Below the pieces are notes generated by a model. It saw only the letters and a list, made by a program, of their open reading frames with translations. It made no database searches and was not told the origin of the DNA. From positions 1 to 64,000 of the forward strand of contig JAIXQR010000007.1 in assembly GCA_027485645.1 (NCBI GenBank): DNA of 64,000 nt, in the 5' to 3' direction. The position numbers and the translations under genes were made by a program. Positions 35,434-44,759 of the stretch are shown piece by piece. Source of the stretch: a bacterium. Its GTDB lineage: Bacteria > Armatimonadota > Fimbriimonadia > Fimbriimonadales > Fimbriimonadaceae. Every line of letters starts with the position of its first letter. The stretch's first letter is position 1.

Positions 35434-37020
35434 ATGCCCGGAACCTGGCTTGCCTTTGGCGCCCTCTTGCCGGGCCTGTCTTCGGGCAGTTATCCCCAAC
35501 TTCCTGCCGTTCAGGCTCTGGACGAAGAAGTTGTCGTCATCGCGAAATCTCAGCGCCGCGACTTGGCAAAAGGCACCGTCGAGTTTAGCAACGGCGTGAC
35601 CGTGCTGTACGGCCCGACAAAGATCACCGCCGACCGCGTGATTTTCACGGACCGGCCGGGCGAGCGGACCGCGATTGCCGAGGGAAAAGTTGCGCTTGAG
35701 GATCCAGAGGGAAGCCTGACGGCCGAAAAGGTAGTCATCCTTTGGCTGGATACTGGCCGCACCGCCACCGCCGAGAACATCGAAGCAACCCTCGCTGGGG
35801 CGAACATACGAGCCAAGTCGCTTGACATCAAGCCAGCGCTCTGGACGCTCACCGACGTGTACGGAACAACGTGCACAAACCAACCGCCGCTTTTCGAGAT
35901 TTTCTCGAAGAAGGTCACCTTCGTACCGGGGCAGCGAGGTTCAATCCATCGTCCCGTTGTTTCGATTCTTGGCCGCCGAATTGCCTCCGTGCCGTCATAC
36001 GGTTTCAATCTGGATCGTCGAGCGCAAGGAATCGGAATACCGTCCGTTGCTTTCAGCGGAGATCAAGGGTTTGGAGTCAGCTGGGGAGGCAGCGTCCTCA
36101 TTGACCGGCAGTCTGGAGTCGGCGCTTCATTCGGCTCGTTCGAACGCGCGTTCCCGACCTACAACGTCACGTACACCCGAGGCTTCGTGCCTGCGAACGA
36201 GACCAATGCCCTTTTGGTCCCGAGAAACGAGCTTGGCGAACGATTCAACTTTGGTTGGTTCGACACGGTCGAGGTTCCGCAGCCGCAAGCTGACATCCGT
36301 TTCCTCACCGAGCGCCGGTCGTCACTTTCGGTCTCTTCCTCCATCAACCAAGGAGCCGCGAACTTTGTCTCTGAGCGCCGGTTCAACAAACCGCTGGAAT
36401 TGGTTTATGAAGCCTCCGGGCCCGCGGATATGGGAGAGACGAAGCTGGGTGGAGTCTATGCCCAGGCGCGACTGCAGTCGATCGGAACCCAGGATGTCCG
36501 CACTTCGGTACGGGGAATCCTCACGACTAGCTTTGCACCACCAAACATCCCGCTGACCAAACAACTGCAAACCGTGGTTCGCTTCGACCAAGCCGCGTTC
36601 CTTGGCAAGGACACCTATGGATGGCTACGCTCCCAAATCGGGCTTGCATTCCAGCCGAATGAGCGCCTCTATTTCGGCGCCGCGCTCGTAGGTGCCCGAG
36701 ATTTCGGCAGACCAGCGTTCGTCGAGGATTCCTTGTTGGCCGGAGACGGTCTCCATCTTCGCGCGGGTCTAAACCTTGGCGGCACCCGAATCGAGTACCT
36801 CTACAAGCGCGATCGCAAACTTGGCTGGTACGACCGAGAGTGGAGCGTCAACCAAGCGGTCGGGTGCTTGGAGTTCTACATGATGCGCCGGCAAGTGCCC
36901 ATCGAATACCGCTTTGGGGTGAAAGTCCGAGTGGATCAGTTTGTCGACCTACTTCAGCGTAGGAAGTTGCAGCGAACCAAGCCGGTCACAAAAACCGTGA
37001 TCAGCGGAGAGGAAAAATGA
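35434..37020 (+). CDS. OstA/LptD-like outer-membrane lipopolysaccharide assembly protein
   Basis: 528 residues from the ATG at 35434. After a weak signal-like start (MPGTWLAFGALLPGLSSG), an LptA/OstA beta-jelly-roll repeat region (about 25-135: GTVEFSNGVTVLYGPTKITADRVIF, TAIAEGKVALED, GSLTAEKVVIL) precedes a beta-strand-rich barrel-like part (FGVSWGGSVLIDRQSGVGASFG and later alternating strands). LptD receives LPS from the periplasmic bridge and inserts it into the outer membrane. Its presence argues for a diderm organism. Shorter than E. coli LptD (784). It overlaps the next gene by ATGA. Confidence 0.75.
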   Translation: MPGTWLAFGALLPGLSSGSYPQLPAVQALDEEVVVIAKSQRRDLAKGTVEFSNGVTVLYGPTKITADRVIFTDRPGERTAIAEGKVALEDPEGSLTAEKVVILWLDTGRTATAENIEATLAGANIRAKSLDIKPALWTLTDVYGTTCTNQPPLFEIFSKKVTFVPGQRGSIHRPVVSILGRRIASVPSYGFNLDRRAQGIGIPSVAFSGDQGFGVSWGGSVLIDRQSGVGASFGSFERAFPTYNVTYTRGFVPANETNALLVPRNELGERFNFGWFDTVEVPQPQADIRFLTERRSSLSVSSSINQGAANFVSERRFNKPLELVYEASGPADMGETKLGGVYAQARLQSIGTQDVRTSVRGILTTSFAPPNIPLTKQLQTVVRFDQAAFLGKDTYGWLRSQIGLAFQPNERLYFGAALVGARDFGRPAFVEDSLLAGDGLHLRAGLNLGGTRIEYLYKRDRKLGWYDREWSVNQAVGCLEFYMMRRQVPIEYRFGVKVRVDQFVDLLQRRKLQRTKPVTKTVISGEEK

Positions 37021-38912
37021 AGTACGTCGTTCCAGAAGTCGATTGTCAAAACATTGCCCGAAGTTCGAAGTTGGAATGGTTGCTCACAAACGGGCGCGGC
37101 GGCTATGCGATGGGAACGGTGGCTGGAGTGAATGCCCGCCGCTACCACGGACACCTTGTCGCGGCCGTCCAGCCACCCACGGACCGCGTTCTCGTTCTCG
37201 GTGCCATTGAAGCCGAAGTCAAAGTCGGAATTCACACTGAACAGATCTCAAGCAATCAGTACTCCGGAACGATTCACCCCAGCGGATACAAACACCTGAC
37301 CGAGTTTCAAGTTGATGACAGTGCCCGCTGGACTTTCAATGTTCTCGGCGTCACCATTCAAAAGGAGCTCGTTCTGGTCCAGGGTGAAGAGACCGCTTGG
37401 ATTCGGTACCGCAACCTTTCGAGCGTGAACGTAGACCTGACTCTTAAGCCGCTGGTGGCTTGGCGAGATCATCACGGCAACTTTAACTCAACTTCCGCTT
37501 TTCCGAAGGACGTTGAATTCGCAGTTGGGCGAACAACGATCTCTGCTGAACGTTCGATCTACCTGTTGCACGATCTGGCCGCCTGCACGCCGGTTCAAGG
37601 TTGGTACTACCGATTTGAGCACGCTTTAGAGGCAGAGCGCGGGCTAGACCCGCGAGATGATCTTTATTGCCCCTGTGAGCTTCGCTACCGCCTTGCCCCG
37701 GGAGAAGAAGCGCTTCTTGCATGTTCGCTGTCAGAAATCCCTACGGCGCCCAGATGGCCCGAAGATCATGCCGCCGTTACAACCGAGCTATCTCCCGCCC
37801 TTAAGTCGGCGGCGAAGAAGTTCCTCGTCGACACCGGGCGCCGGAAAACCATCCTTGCGGGCTACCCATGGTTCACGGACTGGGGGCGAGACACGATGAT
37901 TTCGCTGCCGGGAATCTGCTTGCTTACGGGGCGTCATGATTGGGCACAGTCGGTATTGCAATCCTATGCGGACCTTCTGAAAGATGGCTTGATTCCAAAC
38001 CGAGTGGTCAAAGAAGGAGAGACCCCGGACTACAACACTGTCGATGCCACGCTCTGGTTTGCCAACGCTATTTACAAAACGCTCGCCGCTAAGTGGGACC
38101 AAACGTTCGCCGAAGCGATGCTGCCAAAGCTTCACCAAATCTTCTGGCACCACCAGAAGGGAACTCAGTTTGGAATCGGCGTTGATCCAGAAGATGGCCT
38201 TCTGAGCCAAGGCGAGGAAGGGGCAAACCTAACCTGGATGGACGCGAAAATTGGCGATTGGGTCGTCACGCCTCGCTACGGAAAACCGATCGAAGTCAAT
38301 GCGCTCTGGATCAATCTCCTTCGCGTCACTGAGTGGATCGCGGGACGAGTTGACGGGGTAGATGCTCTTCCGTACCGCGCTGCCGCTGAAAAGGCAGAAG
38401 CATCGTTTGAAACCAAGTTCTGGCACGAAGGGCGGGGGCACTACCTCGACACCGCTGACCCGAACGACGCCTCGCTTCGGCCGAACCAGGTGATTGCCAT
38501 GGCCCTGCCGTTCACGCCGTGCCAAACCGTTCATGCTGCTCGTGCGCTTGCGGTCGTTCAACGAGAACTGCTCACGCCGATCGGGCTTCGCACCTTAGGT
38601 CGAAACGAGCCGGGGTACCGACCCCGATTTGAGGGCGACATGGGCACCCGAGATTCCGCCTATCACCAGGGAACGGTCTGGCCCTGGCTGCTGGGAAGTT
38701 TTGCAACGGCCATGGTTCGTCATGGGGCAGATGTGCGCGAGGCGCGGAAGTCGCTCCGAAGCGCGATCAGCATGCTTTGGGAATACGGTTTGGGTGGTGT
38801 CGCCGAGGTCTATGATGGCGACCCGCCGCATCGACCCGGCGGCTGCCCGTGGCAGGCATGGAGCGTTGCGGAGATTTTGCGCGCCTGGGAAGAGGATTGC
38901 GGCGGCGATTAG
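37017..38912 (+). CDS. Glycogen debranching enzyme (amylo-alpha-1,6-glucosidase, GH133)
   Basis: 631 residues. The N-terminal domain (LEWLLTNGRGGYAMGTVAGVNARRYHG) is the signature of the bacterial glycogen debranching N-terminal domain. The catalytic (alpha/alpha)6 barrel starts near 260, with the motif YPWFTDWGRDTMISLPG, NTVDATLWFANAI, and near the C-terminus GTVWPWLLG and PGGCPWQAWS. It hydrolyses alpha-1,6 branches of glycogen. The 4-bp overlap with the LptD-like gene means co-translation; that pairing is odd, since one protein is cytoplasmic and the other outer-membrane. Confidence 0.93.
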   Translation: MKYVVPEVDCQNIARSSKLEWLLTNGRGGYAMGTVAGVNARRYHGHLVAAVQPPTDRVLVLGAIEAEVKVGIHTEQISSNQYSGTIHPSGYKHLTEFQVDDSARWTFNVLGVTIQKELVLVQGEETAWIRYRNLSSVNVDLTLKPLVAWRDHHGNFNSTSAFPKDVEFAVGRTTISAERSIYLLHDLAACTPVQGWYYRFEHALEAERGLDPRDDLYCPCELRYRLAPGEEALLACSLSEIPTAPRWPEDHAAVTTELSPALKSAAKKFLVDTGRRKTILAGYPWFTDWGRDTMISLPGICLLTGRHDWAQSVLQSYADLLKDGLIPNRVVKEGETPDYNTVDATLWFANAIYKTLAAKWDQTFAEAMLPKLHQIFWHHQKGTQFGIGVDPEDGLLSQGEEGANLTWMDAKIGDWVVTPRYGKPIEVNALWINLLRVTEWIAGRVDGVDALPYRAAAEKAEASFETKFWHEGRGHYLDTADPNDASLRPNQVIAMALPFTPCQTVHAARALAVVQRELLTPIGLRTLGRNEPGYRPRFEGDMGTRDSAYHQGTVWPWLLGSFATAMVRHGADVREARKSLRSAISMLWEYGLGGVAEVYDGDPPHRPGGCPWQAWSVAEILRAWEEDCGGD

Positions 38913-38964
38913 GGTCCGTTTCCCGTCAGAATATAGCGCGGCTCCGCCGTGATTCCCTTTTCTG

Positions 38965-41900
38965 ATGTGCGACCGATTTGTTCACATCCATAACCACACC
39001 GAGTACTCCCTGTTAGACGGTGCAAATCGCATTTCTGCGATGGTGGCTCGTGCCAAAGAGCTGGAAATGGAGGCCCTGGCAATATCCGACCACGGCGTCA
39101 TGTTTGGCGTGGTCGAGTTCTACAACGAGTGTACAAAAGCAGGAGTAAAGCCCATACTCGGGGTGGAAGCTTATGTGTCCCCAAACGGGATTCAAAGCAA
39201 AAAAGGGGATGGTGAGAAGAGTGCCTACCACCTGCTCCTCTTGGCAAAGAATATCGAAGGGTATCGCAATCTTTGTCGCCTGAGCTCTATTGCTGCTCTT
39301 GAAGGCTATTACTACAAGCCGCGAGTAGATCACGAAATTCTTCGAAAGTACTCGGCAGGCGTTATTGCAACGAGTGCATGCCTTGGAAGCGAAGTCTGTC
39401 AGGAGCTTTTGAAGGGAGATTACAACCGCGCGCAGTACATGGCCGGGATGTATGCCGAGATGTTCGGTGAAGGGAACTTCTTCATCGAACTCCAAGACCA
39501 CGGCTTGCCAGAACAGCGCAGAATCAATCCCGATCTGGTCAAAATTGCCCGCGAGTTGAACCTGCCACTGGTCGCAACGAACGATGCGCACTATCGATGC
39601 AAGGGCGACAGTGAGCCCCACGATGTTCTCCTTTGCATCCAAACCGGTTCGAACGTCGCCGACACGAACCGGATGAAATTCCAGACCGAAGAGTTCTATC
39701 TCAAGGATCAGAAGGAAATGTCTGCGCTGTTCCGGGACTATCCGGAGGCGCTTGAGAACACCGCACGAATCGCGGAAATGTGCAACGTCCAGATCGTCAA
39801 GGAAGACGCGGCAATGCCCCAAGCTGCGACTCCTGAAGGCGTTTCGAGCTTAGAACACCTGCGAGAATTAGCCTATAAGGGCCTCAAGGATCGTGCAAAG
39901 AACCCCGAACTGTCGCTTGACCGATTGGAGTACGAGCTTGACGTTATCACAAAGACCGGCTTTGGAGACTACTTCCTGCTGGTTCGCGAGTTTGCGAACG
40001 TTGCTCGCAACAAAGGCATTTACTACGGTGTCCGTGGTTCGGCTGCCGGATCATTGGTTTCCTACTGCATAGGCATCACCGATGTAGACCCGGTTGAGTA
40101 CGGCCTTACGTTTGAACGATTCCTCAATCCCGAGCGAATATCGATGCCCGATATCGATATGGACTTTGAGGATGCTCGTCGTGATGAGGTGATCCAATAC
40201 GTTAACGATCGCTTCGGAAAAGACCACGTCGCACAGATCATCACCTTCGGTACCCTCGGCGCGAAGGCCGCCATCAAAGACTGCGGTCGCGTGATGGGCT
40301 ATCTGCCGCAAGAGACCGATCGGATCACGAAACTGATCCCCGGCATCCCAAACACCACGCTGGATAAGGCCTACAAGGAAGTCACCGAGTTTCGAGAACT
40401 CGTGGACGGAGACCCACGCATCCGCCAGCTTTTCGACACCGCAAAGTCGGTCGAAGGCATGGCCCGAAACAGCGGTGTCCACGCGGCCGGAGTTGTCATT
40501 TCGCGCGAGCCGCTCATGGAGTACCTGCCGCTGTATCGCGGCAACGACGGTCAGCCCGTAACGGCGTTTGCCATGGGAATCCTAGAGAAGATTGGCATGC
40601 TCAAGATGGACTTCTTGGGCCTGTCCAACCTCACCGTGCTCGCACGCTGTGTCGAAAACATCAAGCGCCGAACTGGCGAAACCCTAAACATCCAAAGCAT
40701 CGAAGACGGCGACGCAAAGACGTACGAGATGCTGGCTCGGGGTGAGACCACGGGCGTGTTCCAGCTAGAAGGTGGCGGCATGACGCGTTGGGTCATGCAG
40801 TTGAAGCCTGCGAGTATCCGCGAACTCGCGGCAATGGTCGCCCTTTACCGACCAGGTCCGATGGAGCACATTCCTCGCTTCATCGACGTTAAATTCGGTC
40901 GGCAAAAGGCGGAATACCTCGACGAGAGGATGCGCCCGATTCTCGAAGAGACTTACGGCGTCATCGTCTACCAAGACCAGGTTATGCAGCTCGTCCAAGC
41001 CCTTGCCGGATTCAGTCTCGGCAAGGCCGACGTGCTGCGCCGAGCGATGGGTAAGAAGGACGCGAAAGCCCTCGCTTCGATGAAGACGGAGTTCAAGCAG
41101 GGAACGGAAGCAAACGGTATCTCCGACGAATCTGCGGAAACCGTCTGGGCATTGCTAGAACCCTTTGCAGGTTATGCCTTCAATAAAGCGCACGCGGTTT
41201 GCTACGCCATCCTCGCCTACCAAACGGCTTACCTGAAGGCGAACTACCCGGTCGAATACATGGCCGCACTCCTCAGCGTCTACCTTGATAAGGAAGATAA
41301 GGTCACCGCCTTTATCGAAGAGTGTCGGCGCATGAAGATCGCCGTCCTGCCGCCGGATGTGAACGAGTCCATCGGTGACTTCAGCGTAGAGTCATATAAG
41401 CACGAGAAAAGCAAGCGCACCGTAGATGCGATCCGCTTCGGACTTGTGGCGATCAAGGGCGTCGGGGAAGGCGTCGTTGAAGGCATTGTTGCCGAACGAC
41501 TCGAAAGTGGCCCGTACGAGCACCTGTACGAATTTGCGGACCGAACGAAAGCGCTCGGCATGAACCGAATCGCGCTCGAAGCCCTTGTAAAAGCGGGCGC
41601 GCTTGACAGTATCGACAAGAACCGACGGAAGCTCCTAGAGCACGTCGATGGAGCGCTTCAGTACGCTGATCTTCAACAGCGTCGCCGTCTCGGCGGTCAG
41701 ACCTCCTTGTTCGGTGGCGGAGTCGAGGAACCCGAATCCATGCCGACCCTGCCGACCGACATCGCGGCCTACACGCGAACGGAACTGCTGGCGTTAGAAA
41801 AGGAAGTCATGGGCATCTATGTGTCGGATCACCCACTCCGCGGCATGGAACGTGCGCTTCAAGAGAATTCCAGCGCAACCTGCAGCGCGGCCCTCGATCT

Positions 41901-42450
41901 TCCCGATGGCACCGCGGTGAAACTCGCCGGTGTAGTCAGCAAATACCGCGTGATCACTACGAAGAATGAAGGCAAAAAGATGCTCTCATTCTCGCTAGAA
42001 GATTTCAGCGGACAGATTGGCTGTACCGTCTTCCCGGCGTCGTTTGAGCGCTTGAAAGACATTATTGTCAAAGACGCCACCATCGTCCTCCATGGCTTCA
42101 CTACCCATCGCGAAATGCGCGGCGAAAAGTCCATCGAAATTCGAGTCGATAAGGCCGAACCGTTGCCCGAAGTGGAAAACCTGCCTAGCCGAGACGACTC
42201 CGTTGCAGGCACGGTTCGAATCTCGATGCGCAAAGCTACCGAATCCACGCTCAAGTCTTTGCGTAAACTAGTAGAAGATTCGCCGGGTAGCTACCAGTGC
42301 GTCATCCAAGTCATCAACGACGACCGGCACTTGCCGATCTACTTGGTGCAGCAGGTGGATCCATCGTCCATCTTTATCGATGCCGTGCGCGGGCAGTTCG
42401 GCGCATCCGCCATCGAAGTCCAGCACTCCGATTTGTTATCCCTCAACTAA
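38965..42450 (+). CDS. dnaE: DNA polymerase III alpha subunit
   Basis: 1161 residues. The N-terminal PHP domain (HIHNHTEYSLLDG, ISDHGVMFG) is followed by the palm with catalytic Asp residues in PDIDMDFED (about 395-403), GVRGSAAGSLVSYC, the fingers, RPGPMEHIPRFIDVK, GYAFNKAHAVCYA, tandem HhH and a C-terminal OB domain (VKLAGVVSKYRVITTK). Length and order match DnaE1-type replicative polymerases. No intein. It synthesises both strands at the fork, with DnaB (this window) as the helicase. Confidence 0.97.
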   Translation: MCDRFVHIHNHTEYSLLDGANRISAMVARAKELEMEALAISDHGVMFGVVEFYNECTKAGVKPILGVEAYVSPNGIQSKKGDGEKSAYHLLLLAKNIEGYRNLCRLSSIAALEGYYYKPRVDHEILRKYSAGVIATSACLGSEVCQELLKGDYNRAQYMAGMYAEMFGEGNFFIELQDHGLPEQRRINPDLVKIARELNLPLVATNDAHYRCKGDSEPHDVLLCIQTGSNVADTNRMKFQTEEFYLKDQKEMSALFRDYPEALENTARIAEMCNVQIVKEDAAMPQAATPEGVSSLEHLRELAYKGLKDRAKNPELSLDRLEYELDVITKTGFGDYFLLVREFANVARNKGIYYGVRGSAAGSLVSYCIGITDVDPVEYGLTFERFLNPERISMPDIDMDFEDARRDEVIQYVNDRFGKDHVAQIITFGTLGAKAAIKDCGRVMGYLPQETDRITKLIPGIPNTTLDKAYKEVTEFRELVDGDPRIRQLFDTAKSVEGMARNSGVHAAGVVISREPLMEYLPLYRGNDGQPVTAFAMGILEKIGMLKMDFLGLSNLTVLARCVENIKRRTGETLNIQSIEDGDAKTYEMLARGETTGVFQLEGGGMTRWVMQLKPASIRELAAMVALYRPGPMEHIPRFIDVKFGRQKAEYLDERMRPILEETYGVIVYQDQVMQLVQALAGFSLGKADVLRRAMGKKDAKALASMKTEFKQGTEANGISDESAETVWALLEPFAGYAFNKAHAVCYAILAYQTAYLKANYPVEYMAALLSVYLDKEDKVTAFIEECRRMKIAVLPPDVNESIGDFSVESYKHEKSKRTVDAIRFGLVAIKGVGEGVVEGIVAERLESGPYEHLYEFADRTKALGMNRIALEALVKAGALDSIDKNRRKLLEHVDGALQYADLQQRRRLGGQTSLFGGGVEEPESMPTLPTDIAAYTRTELLALEKEVMGIYVSDHPLRGMERALQENSSATCSAALDLPDGTAVKLAGVVSKYRVITTKNEGKKMLSFSLEDFSGQIGCTVFPASFERLKDIIVKDATIVLHGFTTHREMRGEKSIEIRVDKAEPLPEVENLPSRDDSVAGTVRISMRKATESTLKSLRKLVEDSPGSYQCVIQVINDDRHLPIYLVQQVDPSSIFIDAVRGQFGASAIEVQHSDLLSLN

Positions 42451-42454
42451 ACTC

Positions 42455-43156
42455 ATGGTACTGACTCCATTACTCGGCGTAATGCTCATCGGCTTCCAGT
42501 CGAAGCCCGACGCGTTCGATTTTCACGCGGCAGACGTGACCATCATGCAATCGAAGCCGGTGCAGAAGGAGCTAAAGATCACCGAAGCGCAGCGAACAAA
42601 GATGAACACGTTTGCGAAGCGACATGAGCAAACGCTGGCGACTCTGGAGAAGAAGTACGGCGCGAAGGCAAACGACCCTTCCGTCGCGGCAAAGGTTCGC
42701 CCCGAATTGGAGAAGGCTTTCGGAGTGCTGAAGAAGGACGTCCTCGCTGCACTTTCCGCAACGCAGCTCAAGCGCCTCCGAGAACTGAACCTACAGCGAC
42801 TCGGTATCGCGGCGCTCACCGACGACAAGGTCGCCACGAAGGTTGGCATGTCTTCCGCTCAATTGAAGCAATACCGCGATACCTACACGGCTGGAGCGAA
42901 CGAATCGGCGAAGCTGCAGCAAGAAGCCGCAAACCCGGTTTTGTCCAAGTACCAATCGGTGCGACCGAAGAGCGAAGCCGAGAGCAAAACCCTTCGAACC
43001 AAGTTTGAGTCCGAGATGCGCGCCGCGGGCATCAAAGTGAAGCCAAAGTTGGACGCCGTCGAAGCTAAAACAAAGAAGAAGCTAGATGGCATCCTAACGC
43101 CTGCACAGCGGGCAACGTTCAAATCGCTTCAAGGAAAGCCGTTCAAGCCTGCCTAA
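42455..43156 (+). CDS. Secreted Spy/CpxP-like helical protein
   Basis: 233 residues from ATG 42455, 4 bp after dnaE. A short hydrophobic start (MVLTPLLGVMLIGFQS) suggests export. The rest is helical and Lys/Glu/Ala-rich, with spaced segments resembling LTxxQ motifs (ELKITEAQRTKM, LSATQLKRLRELNLQ, MSSAQLKQYRDTY, ILTPAQRATFKSL). This is the general style of periplasmic Spy/CpxP-like chaperone domains; function is inferred from style only. It runs straight into rdgB, so dnaE, this gene and rdgB may be one transcript. Confidence 0.65.
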   Translation: MVLTPLLGVMLIGFQSKPDAFDFHAADVTIMQSKPVQKELKITEAQRTKMNTFAKRHEQTLATLEKKYGAKANDPSVAAKVRPELEKAFGVLKKDVLAALSATQLKRLRELNLQRLGIAALTDDKVATKVGMSSAQLKQYRDTYTAGANESAKLQQEAANPVLSKYQSVRPKSEAESKTLRTKFESEMRAAGIKVKPKLDAVEAKTKKKLDGILTPAQRATFKSLQGKPFKPA

Positions 43157-43158
43157 GC

Positions 43159-43761
43159 ATGGGTATCTCTCGCCTCGTCATTGCCACCCATAACGCCAAA
43201 AAGGCCGGCGAGATGGTCACGATTTTGTCTGGACATTTTCCAGACCTCGCGATCAAAACTCTCGCCGACTATCCAAGCGCGCCCGAGCCAGATGAGACTG
43301 GCACAACGTACGCCGAGAACTCGCTCATCAAGGCACTCAGCGCGGTTGAAGCGACGGGAGAATGGTGCGTTGCCGATGACGCCGGGCTCGAAATCGACGC
43401 GATGGGCGGAGAGCCCGGCCTGTACAGCAAGCGGTTCGCCGGGGAAGAAACGCCGTTCCCGGAAAAGATGCGAATCATCCTAGAGCGACTCTCCGGAGTA
43501 GAAGAAGCGGGCCGAGGGGCACGCTTTGTTTGCTCCGTCGCCCTCGCTTCACCCACCGGTGAGTCAAAAATTTTCCAGGCAATGTGCGAAGGGAAGATTG
43601 CCGCGGCTCCGAGCGGAAACGGCGGATTCGGCTACGACCCGATCTTCTGGTTACCCGAGCAGGGCCGAACCATGGCCGATCTGACCGCCGACGAGAAGCA
43701 CCAAATCAGCCACCGGGGCAAAGTGCTGCGACAGTTGCGCGACTACCTCGCTACCCTTTGA
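43159..43761 (+). CDS. rdgB: XTP/dITP diphosphatase (RdgB/HAM1)
   Basis: 200 residues. It hydrolyses non-canonical purine triphosphates (dITP, XTP) to monophosphates, keeping them out of DNA. The family motifs are IATHNAKKAGEM at the start, DETGTTYAENSLIKA, VADDAGLEIDAMGGEPGLYSKRFAG, GGFGYDPIFWLPE and HQISHRGK. It begins 2 bp after the preceding stop and overlaps the convergent proline dehydrogenase by 11 bp. Placement after dnaE is sensible for replication fidelity. Confidence 0.96.
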   Translation: MGISRLVIATHNAKKAGEMVTILSGHFPDLAIKTLADYPSAPEPDETGTTYAENSLIKALSAVEATGEWCVADDAGLEIDAMGGEPGLYSKRFAGEETPFPEKMRIILERLSGVEEAGRGARFVCSVALASPTGESKIFQAMCEGKIAAAPSGNGGFGYDPIFWLPEQGRTMADLTADEKHQISHRGKVLRQLRDYLATL

Positions 43762-44716
43762 ACAGCGATTTCGCCATGAACATCATGTTCGCTGGGCGCT
43801 CGGCTAGGCGTCGCGTGAAGTATGGATACCAGGCGTCGCCAAACGGAACGTAAACCCGCACGTTGAACCCTTCTTTCACCAAACCTTCCTGAAGGTCTCG
43901 GCGGATGCCGTAGAGCATCTGGAACTCAAAGCTCTTCTGGTCAATCTTCTCGTTGGCAACATACCGCTTCAGCTCATTGATGATCGCTTCATCCTGAGTC
44001 GCAATCGCCGGATAGAAGCCAGCCGAAAGCAGGCGCTTCGCTTGACGCACGTATGCCTCGTCAACTTTTGCTTTCTCCGGAAAAGCTACCGATGCGGGTT
44101 CAAGGTAGGCACCCTTGACGATTCGCACCCGTGCACCAATCGCGATCATGCGTTCGACGTCTTCATCGGTGCGGAATAGGTAGCTCTGAAGAACCGTGCC
44201 GGTGTTCTTGTACTCCGGCCAAACCTTTTCGATCATTTGGATCGTGCGTTCGGTGTATTCCGAAGCCTCCATGTCGACGCGGACAAAATTGCCACGATCC
44301 TTGGCAATCTGCAAAACGTCTCGGAAGTTCTTCTCAGCAAATTCAAGACTCTGATCCAGGCCGCACTGGGTGAGTTTGATGCTGATGTTCAGCGGATCTC
44401 GGGCGATCTTGGGCTCGTGGCCGTGCTCCCGAACAAACGCGGCAAACTCGGGCACGGTTGAGATTCGCTCAAGCATTTGGCTATAAGTCGCTTTCGCGGC
44501 CAGCGCCTCCGCCTCGCTCTTGGTGTTCTCACCGAGGTAGTCGAGCGTGACTTTGATCCCTTTCTTCAGGACGATCTCGCAAGCGGTAAGAGACTCTTCG
44601 AGCGTGTCTCCGGCAATAAATCGGCTGACCAACGGCCGGAAGGTGCGGGAACCTCGAACGATCCGTTCCACCGGCTTCAGTGACGATGTTTTCAGGATCA
44701 GGTTGCGCGCGATCAT
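43751..44716 (-). CDS. Proline dehydrogenase
   Basis: 321 residues, monofunctional PRODH with an FAD-binding TIM barrel. It oxidises proline to pyrroline-5-carboxylate and passes electrons to quinone. Seen are ISIKLTQCGLDQS, NFVRVDMEASEYTERTI, GTVLQSYLFRTDEDVERM, RIVKGAYLEPASVAFPEKAKVD and the C-terminal YGIRRDLQEGLVKEGFNVRVYVPFGDAWYPYFTRRLAERPANM with the paired Arg residues that bind proline. No aldehyde dehydrogenase partner is adjacent. Divergent from the glycosyltransferase gene at 44760, with TACACT 11 nt before its ATG. Confidence 0.95.
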   Translation of the reverse strand: MIARNLILKTSSLKPVERIVRGSRTFRPLVSRFIAGDTLEESLTACEIVLKKGIKVTLDYLGENTKSEAEALAAKATYSQMLERISTVPEFAAFVREHGHEPKIARDPLNISIKLTQCGLDQSLEFAEKNFRDVLQIAKDRGNFVRVDMEASEYTERTIQMIEKVWPEYKNTGTVLQSYLFRTDEDVERMIAIGARVRIVKGAYLEPASVAFPEKAKVDEAYVRQAKRLLSAGFYPAIATQDEAIINELKRYVANEKIDQKSFEFQMLYGIRRDLQEGLVKEGFNVRVYVPFGDAWYPYFTRRLAERPANMMFMAKSLFKG

Positions 44717-44747
44717 ATGTTAAATCAAGTGTACCGGGGGGATTTAG

Positions 44748-44753
44748 TAGACT
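44748..44753 (+). promoter_or_regulatory. -10 element (TAGACT), leaderless start of GT2 gene
   Basis: Ends 6 nt before ATG 44760. It picks this ATG over the GTG immediately before it. Same hexamer as ahead of the LptD-like gene. Confidence 0.5.
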
Positions 44754-44759
44754 CTGGTG

